This document shows positions 5,599 to 11,604 of a stretch of 11,604 bases of DNA, in pieces (position 1 is the first letter of the stretch; each line of letters begins with the position of its first letter). The DNA is taken from assembly GCA_964619785.1 (NCBI GenBank), contig CAZUGH010000057.1, positions 1 through 11,604 of the forward strand. Direction: 5' to 3'. A program made the translations under genes and the position numbers. This DNA is from CAZUGH01 sp964619785 (GTDB lineage Bacteria; Bacillota; Clostridia; Lachnospirales; Lachnospiraceae). The notes under the pieces are model-generated. The model was given only the letters and a program-made list of their open reading frames with translations. It was not told the origin of the DNA and searched no databases.

Positions 5599-5627
5599 TT
5601 GAATAGTAACGCCTGTAATGTTAAAAT
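5599..5627 (+). promoter_or_regulatory. Possible promoter of the secA operon
   Basis: TTGAAT (5599-5604), 17-bp spacer, TAAAAT (5622-5627). Each hexamer has two mismatches to consensus. A promoter is expected here because a strong terminator precedes and secA follows, but this choice is tentative. Several GTAAC-like words (5605-5610, 5635-5640, 5669-5674) and a short GGGG/CCCC hairpin (5633-5648) also lie in this leader. Confidence 0.45.
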
Positions 5628-5692
5628 AACTTGGGGTAACATTGCCCCTGACAAACAATAAACATAGAAGTAACTATATTGGAGTGTGAAGA

Positions 5693-8254
5693 ATGGGATT
5701 ATTAAGTAAGGTAATTGGTACACATAGTGAACGAGAGGTTAAGCGAATTATTCCTCTTGTAGATAAAATCGAAGCCTTAGAACCTGATATGGAGAAGTTA
5801 TCCGATGAGGAATTGAAGGCAAAGACAAAAGAATTTAAGGAGCGTCTAGCAGATGGCGAGACATTAGATGATTTGCTGGTTGAAGCATATGCTGTTGTTC
5901 GAGAAGCATCAAAGAGAACAATTGGATTACGACATTTCCGTGTGCAGCTGATGGGTGGTATTATTTTACATCAGGGACGAATTACAGAGATGCGTACTGG
6001 TGAAGGTAAAACATTGGTTTCTACTCTACCAGCTTATCTGAATGCATTAGAAGGTAAGGGTGTTCATATTGTAACAGTGAATGATTATCTGGCAAAGCGT
6101 GATGCTGAGTGGATGGGTCAGATTCATGAATTCCTTGGATTAACGGTTGGCGTTATTCTTAACAGCATGGAGAATGATGAACGTAGAGACGCATATAACT
6201 GCGATATTACGTATGCAACAAATAATGAACTTGGTTTTGATTATCTGAGAGATAATATGGTTATCTATAAGGAACAGCTTGTTCAACGTGAATTGAATTA
6301 TGCAATCGTGGATGAGGTCGATTCGGTACTGATTGATGAAGCTCGTACTCCATTGATTATTTCCGGACAGAGTGGCAAGTCTACGAAGTTATATGAGGCA
6401 TGTGATAATCTTGCAAGACAGTTACGCAAGGGTTCTGAGAAGAAGCTGTCTAAGATGGATATCATTATGAAGGAAGATAATGAAGAGACTGGTGATTTCA
6501 TTGTTGATGAAAAAGAGAAGACAGTCAACCTGACAGAACAGGGTGTGAAGCGTGTTGAGCAGTATTTCCATATTGACAACTTGGCTGACCCAGAGCATTT
6601 AGAGACTCAGCATAATATTATTCTGGCTTTACGTGCACACTACTTGATGGCACTTGATAAGGATTATGTAGTGAAAGACGATCAGGTATTAATCGTAGAT
6701 GAGTTCACAGGACGTATTATGCCAGGACGTCGTTTCTCGGATGGTTTACACCAGGCGATTGAAGCGAAGGAACATGTGAAGATTAAGAGAGAGAGTAAGA
6801 CTCTTGCAACAATTACATTCCAGAACTTCTTTAATAAATATGAGAAGAAGAGTGGTATGACTGGTACTGCGATTACAGAGGAGAAGGAGTTCCGTGAGAT
6901 TTATGGTATGGATGTTGTGGAAGTACCTACAAACCTTCCTGTACAGCGTATCGATAAGGAAGATGCCGTATATAAGACTCGTCGCGAGAAGTTAAATGCA
7001 ATTGTAGATGAGATTATTTATAGTCATAATAATGGACAGCCTGTTTTGGTTGGTACCATAACAATTGATGCATCTGAGGAATTAAGTGAGATGCTTCGTA
7101 AAAAAGGAATTCCACATAAGGTATTGAATGCGAAGTTCCATGAGCTTGAGGCTGAGATTATTGCAGATGCTGGTTTGAAGGGTGCTGTTACGATTGCTAC
7201 GAATATGGCTGGTCGTGGTACCGATATCAAGTTAGGCGAGGGTGTTGTTGAAGCAGGTGGTTTGAAAATCATCGGTACTGAGCGTCATGAATCTCGTCGT
7301 ATTGATAATCAGTTGCGTGGTCGTGCCGGTCGTCAGGGAGATCCTGGTGTGTCTCAGTTCTTCATTTCCCTTGAAGATGATTTGATGCGTTTGTTCGGTT
7401 CCGAGAAACTGATGAGTTTGTTCGGCTCGCTAGGAATCGCAGAAGGTGAACAGATTCAGCATAAGATGCTTAGCAGTGCGATTGAGAAAGCTCAGAAGAA
7501 GATTGAGAGTAACAACTATGGAATTCGTAAGAATTTGTTAGAGTACGATCAGGTTAATAATGAACAGCGTGAGATTATCTATGCAGAACGTCGTAAGGTA
7601 CTTGATGGCGAGAGTATGCGTGATACAATTTACACGATGTTTAATGATATGATTGAAAAATATGTAGACCGTGTTGTTGGTGATGATCAAATTGTGGAGG
7701 ATTGGGATTATGATGAACTGAATCAGCTTTTGATTCCACACATTCCATTCAAGCCACTTACGATTGAGATGGCACAAGAAGAGAAATTGACGAAGCAGTC
7801 ATTGAAGCACAAGTTAAAGGAAGAGGCAACTAAGATTTATGAGTTGAAGGAAACTGAATTCCCTGAAGCTGAGACAATTCGTGAGATTGAGCGAGTTATT
7901 CTTCTGAAAGTGATTGATAGTCGCTGGATGGACCACATTGATGATATGGATCAGCTTCGTCAGGGTATTGGTCTCCAAGCTTATGGTCAGCGAGATCCAC
8001 TTGTTGAGTATAAGTTCCAGGGATTTGATATGTTTAATGAGATGACAGAATCGATTCAGGAAGAGACTGTTACGGCACTGATGCATGTACAGATTGAGCA
8101 GAAGGTTGAGAGAGAGCAGGTTGCTAAGATATCAGGAACGAACCGTGATGACTCAGCCAATGGTCCTGTTCGTCGTAAGTCAGATAAGATTAGTAGAAAT
8201 GATCCATGTCCTTGCGGTAGTGGTAAGAAGTACAAACATTGCTGTGGAAGATAG
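5693..8254 (+). CDS. secA: Protein translocase ATPase subunit SecA
   Basis: An 853-residue motor ATPase that drives unfolded preproteins through SecYEG. Visible in order: Walker A MRTGEGKT (100-107); DEVD Walker B (207-210) followed by IDEART (214-219); the preprotein-crosslinking region after about 220; NBD2 motifs TNMAGRGTD and RRIDNQLRGRAGRQGDPG; the helical wing/scaffold region; and a C-terminal zinc-binding SEC-C motif with Cys839, Cys841, Cys850 and Cys851 in CPCGSGKKYKHCC. The length is usual for Firmicutes SecA, and every key motif is intact, including the SecB/ribosome-binding zinc tail that some Gram-positive SecAs lack. GGAG at 5681-5684 supports the ATG. It is first in a run with prfB, cheW, hom and an apgM-like gene; prfB follows after 12 nt. 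No SecA2-like features were seen. Confidence 0.98.
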   Translation: MGLLSKVIGTHSEREVKRIIPLVDKIEALEPDMEKLSDEELKAKTKEFKERLADGETLDDLLVEAYAVVREASKRTIGLRHFRVQLMGGIILHQGRITEMRTGEGKTLVSTLPAYLNALEGKGVHIVTVNDYLAKRDAEWMGQIHEFLGLTVGVILNSMENDERRDAYNCDITYATNNELGFDYLRDNMVIYKEQLVQRELNYAIVDEVDSVLIDEARTPLIISGQSGKSTKLYEACDNLARQLRKGSEKKLSKMDIIMKEDNEETGDFIVDEKEKTVNLTEQGVKRVEQYFHIDNLADPEHLETQHNIILALRAHYLMALDKDYVVKDDQVLIVDEFTGRIMPGRRFSDGLHQAIEAKEHVKIKRESKTLATITFQNFFNKYEKKSGMTGTAITEEKEFREIYGMDVVEVPTNLPVQRIDKEDAVYKTRREKLNAIVDEIIYSHNNGQPVLVGTITIDASEELSEMLRKKGIPHKVLNAKFHELEAEIIADAGLKGAVTIATNMAGRGTDIKLGEGVVEAGGLKIIGTERHESRRIDNQLRGRAGRQGDPGVSQFFISLEDDLMRLFGSEKLMSLFGSLGIAEGEQIQHKMLSSAIEKAQKKIESNNYGIRKNLLEYDQVNNEQREIIYAERRKVLDGESMRDTIYTMFNDMIEKYVDRVVGDDQIVEDWDYDELNQLLIPHIPFKPLTIEMAQEEKLTKQSLKHKLKEEATKIYELKETEFPEAETIREIERVILLKVIDSRWMDHIDDMDQLRQGIGLQAYGQRDPLVEYKFQGFDMFNEMTESIQEETVTALMHVQIEQKVEREQVAKISGTNRDDSANGPVRRKSDKISRNDPCPCGSGKKYKHCCGR

Positions 8255-8266
8255 AAGGAAGTATTC

Positions 8267-9373
8267 ATGATAGAATTAGATGATTTTAAGAGTACATTAA
8301 ATAGTTATGAGGAACCCCTGGCGGAAGTCAGGGATTCTCTAGGACTTGAAGCAAAACGCTTACGAATCGAAGAATTAGAGCGCAATATGGAAGCACCAGA
8401 TTTTTGGGAAGACGCAGATAAGGCGAGTGCGGATATGAAGGAAGTTAAGGATTTGAAGTCCATCGTTGAAAATGCGGATCAGCTTCAGACTTCTTATGAG
8501 GATATGTATACACTCATTGAGATGGCTTATGAAGAGGAGGACGAGAGTCTGATTCCCGAGATTGAGAAGGAATTGAATTCTTTTGAAACAAAGTTAGAAG
8601 ATTTGAGAATTTCCACAATGCTTTCTGAAGAATACGATCATGGTAATGCGATTCTAACACTTCACGCAGGAGCAGGTGGAACGGAGAGCTGTGATTGGGC
8701 GAGTATGTTATGTCGAATGTATCAGCGCTATGCTGAGAAGAAAGGCTTCTCTGTGGCAATGCTTGATTTTCTAGATGGCGATGAAGCAGGATTTAAGTCA
8801 GTTACATTAGAGATTAAGGGCGAGAATGCCTATGGTTATCTCAAGAGTGAACATGGAGTACATCGTTTGGTACGTATTTCACCATTTAATGCGGCTGGCA
8901 AGAGACAGACGTCATTTGTATCTTGCGATGTGATGCCAGATATTGAAGAAGATTTGGATATTGAGATTGCGGATGATGATATTCGAATTGATACGTATCG
9001 TTCTTCTGGGGCAGGTGGTCAGCATATCAATAAGACTTCATCGGCTATTCGAATCACACATTTTCCTTCGGGAATTGTAGTTCAATGTCAGAATGAACGT
9101 TCGCAGCATATGAATAAAGATAAAGCAATGCAGATGCTTAAAGCTAAGTTGTTTATCCTGAAGAAACAGGAGAATTTAGCAAAAGAAGCAGGTATTCGTG
9201 GCGAAGTGAAAGAGATTGGATGGGGCAATCAGATTCGTTCTTACGTTATGCAACCATATACAATGGTGAAAGATCACCGAACGAATGAAGAGAATGGTAA
9301 TGTGACAGCTGTTATGGACGGCTTTCTGGACCCATTTATTAACGCTTATTTAAAATGGATTCATAACCAATAG
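8267..9373 (+). CDS. prfB: Peptide chain release factor 2
   Basis: A 368-residue class I release factor recognising UGA and UAA. RF2 is told from RF1 by the SPF tripeptide at 205-207 (RF1 has PxT). The GGQ motif at 250-252, in SSGAGGQHINKTSSAIRI, triggers peptidyl-tRNA hydrolysis. The N-terminal helical domain is complete. Unlike prfB of most bacteria, the gene is one continuous frame: at codons 22-26 (AGG GAT TCT CTA GGA) the place of the programmed +1 frameshift (CTT TGA C) holds sense codons, so RF2 level would not be autoregulated by UGA frameshifting. GAAGGAAG before the ATG serves as ribosome binding site. It follows secA by 12 nt, the common Firmicutes order, and the next gene's ribosome binding site overlaps its stop codon. 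Confidence 0.97.
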   Translation: MIELDDFKSTLNSYEEPLAEVRDSLGLEAKRLRIEELERNMEAPDFWEDADKASADMKEVKDLKSIVENADQLQTSYEDMYTLIEMAYEEEDESLIPEIEKELNSFETKLEDLRISTMLSEEYDHGNAILTLHAGAGGTESCDWASMLCRMYQRYAEKKGFSVAMLDFLDGDEAGFKSVTLEIKGENAYGYLKSEHGVHRLVRISPFNAAGKRQTSFVSCDVMPDIEEDLDIEIADDDIRIDTYRSSGAGGQHINKTSSAIRITHFPSGIVVQCQNERSQHMNKDKAMQMLKAKLFILKKQENLAKEAGIRGEVKEIGWGNQIRSYVMQPYTMVKDHRTNEENGNVTAVMDGFLDPFINAYLKWIHNQ

Positions 9374-9386
9374 GAGGTATGTGTCT

Positions 9387-9854
9387 ATGGAGACGAAAGA
9401 GATATTGATTTTTTCCATTACAGACAAGCAATATGGTGTAGAAGTTGGCGGGTTACAAGGTATTGAGAATTACATACCACCAACAGAGGTGGCAGGTGGT
9501 CCACAGATTGCTGCCGGTGTTGTGAAGATTCGTCAGGAAGTATATCCTGTAATTGATTTGAGGAAAATGTTTTGTCTGCCAGTAACAGAAGCGACAGATG
9601 AGACCAAGTACTTAATTTTAAACACGCAAGCGGGACAAGTTGCCTGTATCGTGGATTCTGTGATTGAGATTTTCACGGGAAGAGATAAAGAGATTCAGCC
9701 TTTTCCAACGATGCTACGGACACAAGGTACTCAGTATGCAGATTGTATTATGAAGGTACATGATAAGCTGGTAGTTGTTATGGATTCAGCACGTCTGTTT
9801 GACGAAGTCGCAGCAAGAGAGCTTGTGACGATGGCGAAGAAAAATGAAGAATAA
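9387..9854 (+). CDS. cheW: CheW-like chemotaxis adaptor
   Basis: A single CheW-like (SH3-like) domain of 155 residues. CheW bridges methyl-accepting receptors and the CheA kinase in chemosensory arrays. Supporting sequence: the LIFSITDKQYGVEV opening, PQIAAGVVKIRQEVYPVIDL (the usual 'GvinlRG.viPViDLR' core, with Arg-Gln instead of Arg-Gly), then MFCLP and the VDSVIEIF strand before the C-terminal helix. A GTG at 9381 is in frame, but it is only 3 nt from AGGAGG (9372-9377); ATG 9387 at 9 nt is the better start. An ATG at 9379 is in a different, quickly closing frame. It is 13 nt after prfB and 20 nt before hom, with no other che gene in view. The domain call is firm; whether it works in flagellar chemotaxis or another signalling path is unknown. 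Confidence 0.88.
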   Translation: METKEILIFSITDKQYGVEVGGLQGIENYIPPTEVAGGPQIAAGVVKIRQEVYPVIDLRKMFCLPVTEATDETKYLILNTQAGQVACIVDSVIEIFTGRDKEIQPFPTMLRTQGTQYADCIMKVHDKLVVVMDSARLFDEVAARELVTMAKKNEE

Positions 9855-9874
9855 ACATGAAAGGATGTAAAACC

Positions 9875-11080
9875 ATGATAAAGATAGCAGTATTAGGATA
9901 CGGAACAGTAGGTTCGGGTGTTGTTGAGGTGTTAGGCACCAATTCAGACAGCATTGCAAAACGTGCTGGAGAAGCGATTGAGGTTAAATACGTATTAGAC
10001 TTAAGAGATTTCCCTGGAGATCCCATTCAAGAAAAGGTAGTTCATGATTATGAGAAAATCGTCAATGATGATGAGGTTAAGATTGTTGTTGAGACGATGG
10101 GAGGCACTAAGCCAGCTTATGATTTTGTGAAGAAAGCCTTGATGAGTGGTAAGACTGTATGTACATCCAACAAGGAGTTAGTAGCTGCGCACGGTGCAGA
10201 GCTTCTCGACATTGCGAAAGAGAAAAATGTTAATTTCTTATTTGAAGCAAGTGTTGGTGGTGGAATTCCAATCATTCGCCCATTATATCAATGTTTAACT
10301 GCTGATGAGATTGAGGAAATCAATGGTATCTTGAATGGTACAACGAATTACATCCTGACGAAGATGGCAAATGAGGGTTCAGATTTTGCTGATGTATTAA
10401 AAGAAGCGCAGGAATTAGGTTATGCAGAGAAAGATCCTACCAATGATGTGGAAGGATATGATGCATGTCGTAAGATTGCTATTTTGACATCTCTTGCATA
10501 TGGCAAGCAGGTGGATTATGAAGATATCTATACAGAGGGAATCACCAAGATTACTGCAGAAGATTTCGAGTACGCCAAGAAGTTAGGCGCAGTTGTCAAG
10601 ATTTTTGGTTCTAGCACACGCGTAGATGGTAAGATTTATGCAATGGTTAGTCCACAGATGATAAATGCAGAACACCCACTTTATAGTGTTAATGATGTAT
10701 TTAATGGTATTTCCGTTCGTGGTAACATGCTCGGCGACGTTATGTTCTATGGTAAAGGAGCTGGTAAGCTTCCTACTGCAAGTGCGGTTGTCTCTGATGT
10801 TGTTGATGCTGTGAAACATATGGGTGTTAATATCATGATTACATGGAAGCCTGAGAAGCTTGAACTATCACCAATGGCAGAGATGGAGAATCGTTTCTTC
10901 GTTCGTGTGAAGGCAGAAGAGAAGGATAAGGTGCTGAGTACATTTTCCCATGTTCAGACTGTGGATGCAGGAATCGCAGATGAATTTGCATTTGTTACAG
11001 ATAATATGAAAGAACAGGAATTTAGTGATAAAATATCTGGCTTTGATACTATGATTACAAGAATCAGAGTTGGATTTTAA
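9875..11080 (+). CDS. hom: Homoserine dehydrogenase
   Basis: A 401-residue enzyme reducing aspartate semialdehyde to homoserine with NAD(P)H, the branch point to threonine and methionine. Visible: the dinucleotide-binding GYGTVG (8-13), TSNK (97-100), EASVGGGIP (125-133), NGTTNYIL (154-161), the substrate/catalytic stretch GYAEKDPTNDVEGYDACRK with Asp196 and Lys200, and YGKGAGKLPTASAVVSD (292-308). The tail (about 340-401) resembles an ACT regulatory domain but is short, as the whole protein is shorter than the roughly 430 residues of Bacillus-type enzymes; feedback control by threonine may be altered. The frame is open to 9857, but ATG 9875 has AAAGGA about 9 nt upstream and begins directly with the Rossmann strand MIKIAVLG. 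The apgM-like gene follows after 15 nt. Confidence 0.96.
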   Translation: MIKIAVLGYGTVGSGVVEVLGTNSDSIAKRAGEAIEVKYVLDLRDFPGDPIQEKVVHDYEKIVNDDEVKIVVETMGGTKPAYDFVKKALMSGKTVCTSNKELVAAHGAELLDIAKEKNVNFLFEASVGGGIPIIRPLYQCLTADEIEEINGILNGTTNYILTKMANEGSDFADVLKEAQELGYAEKDPTNDVEGYDACRKIAILTSLAYGKQVDYEDIYTEGITKITAEDFEYAKKLGAVVKIFGSSTRVDGKIYAMVSPQMINAEHPLYSVNDVFNGISVRGNMLGDVMFYGKGAGKLPTASAVVSDVVDAVKHMGVNIMITWKPEKLELSPMAEMENRFFVRVKAEEKDKVLSTFSHVQTVDAGIADEFAFVTDNMKEQEFSDKISGFDTMITRIRVGF

Positions 11081-11095
11081 TTTAGGAGGCAGACA

Positions 11096-11604
11096 ATGAA
11101 GTACATTATCGTATTAGGAGACGGAATGGCAGATGAGCCATTGGCAGAGTTAGGAGACAAGACCCCTTTAGAGTATGCGAAGACACCATGTATGGACATG
11201 TTGTCGAAGAAGTCTAAGATTGGGCTGGCAGCGACGATTCCAGAAGGAATGAAGCCGGGCAGTGATACCGCTAACCTAGCTGTGATGGGATACTATCCAA
11301 AGCAGTATTATACAGGTCGTTCACCGCTTGAAGCTCTGAGTATTGGTGTTGATATGGAAGCAGATGATATCGCAATTCGTTGTAATATCGTAACAGTATC
11401 AGATGATGATTTGCCTTATGAACAGAAGACAATCATTGACCATAGCAGCAGTGAGATATCGACAGAGGATGCAAGTGTACTTTTGGATGCTGTGAAGGAA
11501 CAGCTTCAGAGTGACATATTTGAGTATTATCTCGGAACAAGTTACCGTCATTGTACGATATGGAAAAAGGGTCAGGTTGTAGAACTTACACCACCTCATG
11601 ATAT
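11096..11604 (+). CDS. ApgM-like phosphomutase / proposed homoserine kinase (partial, 3' end cut)
   Basis: The gene runs off the right edge; 169 codons are visible. It begins MKYIIVLGDGMADEPL after TAGGAGG (11083-11089). The metal-binding DGM near the N-terminus, GSDTANLAVMGY around residue 56 with the catalytic-type Ser/Thr, and YYTGRSPLEALSIG mark the archaeal-type cofactor-independent phosphoglycerate mutase (ApgM) branch of the alkaline phosphatase superfamily. Within it, a bacterial subgroup found beside threonine genes in Clostridia, Bacteroidetes and Deltaproteobacteria has been named 'proposed homoserine kinase' (TIGR02535). Its place 15 nt after hom argues for that role: phosphorylating homoserine before threonine synthase. 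A glycolytic mutase role remains possible. The metal ligands of the C-terminal half are not in view. Confidence 0.9.
   Translation, partial: MKYIIVLGDGMADEPLAELGDKTPLEYAKTPCMDMLSKKSKIGLAATIPEGMKPGSDTANLAVMGYYPKQYYTGRSPLEALSIGVDMEADDIAIRCNIVTVSDDDLPYEQKTIIDHSSSEISTEDASVLLDAVKEQLQSDIFEYYLGTSYRHCTIWKKGQVVELTPPHD

Noticed and set aside
5605..5674. WalR-type boxes upstream of secA
   Set aside because: GTAAC-like words occur (5605, 5614, 5635, 5669), but none forms the TGTWAH-N5-TGTWAH spacing; the closest pair is 3 nt apart.

Overview
The window reads as a chromosomal segment of a low-GC, Gram-positive, probably motile anaerobe of the Clostridia, most like Lachnospiraceae. The pointers are strong AGGAGG-type ribosome binding sites, sigma-A promoters with extended -10 boxes, a long-form HPF next to secA and prfB, NlpC/P60 hydrolases with bacterial SH3 domains, a YjfB-type small motility protein and a CheW. 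The assignment is by gene content and style, not by any search. No phage, insertion sequence, CRISPR array, tRNA or rRNA was seen.

Layout. (1) 26-1322: ridA, then a CPBP-family membrane protease gene that probably starts at a TTG inside the end of ridA. (2) 1322-1782: a run of hairpins, then a 58-residue YjfB-like gene on the minus strand (1438-1614), whose promoter sits back to back with that of the next gene. (3) 1783-4672: two tandem paralogous secreted NlpC/P60 peptidoglycan hydrolases, each with its own TTGACA-N17-TATACT promoter, a TGTAAC-type direct repeat just downstream of it that fits the WalR consensus, and its own terminator. (4) 4673-5011: a gene-free stretch with a terminator, four same-strand DnaA-box-like 9-mers, several small inverted repeats and a strong promoter. 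(5) 5012-5539: long-form hpf with its own terminator. (6) 5693 to the right edge: secA, prfB, cheW, hom and the first part of an apgM-like gene, all on the plus strand with gaps of about 12-20 nt and no visible terminator between them, so probably one operon.

How the genes work together. The left half serves metabolite repair and the cell envelope: RidA clears reactive enamines/imines, and the two hydrolases cut peptidoglycan and look co-regulated. The right half is housekeeping: HPF hibernates ribosomes, SecA drives export (including of the hydrolases), and RF2 ends translation. It also carries a chemotaxis adaptor and two threonine-branch genes. The apgM-like protein beside hom belongs to the family proposed to supply homoserine kinase where classical thrB is missing.

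I found no clearly new multi-gene system. The observations most worth checking are the DnaA-box cluster before hpf-secA, the shared WalR-like boxes at the two hydrolase promoters, the lone cheW inside a secA-prfB-hom operon, and the prfB gene that keeps only a relic of the usual frameshift site.
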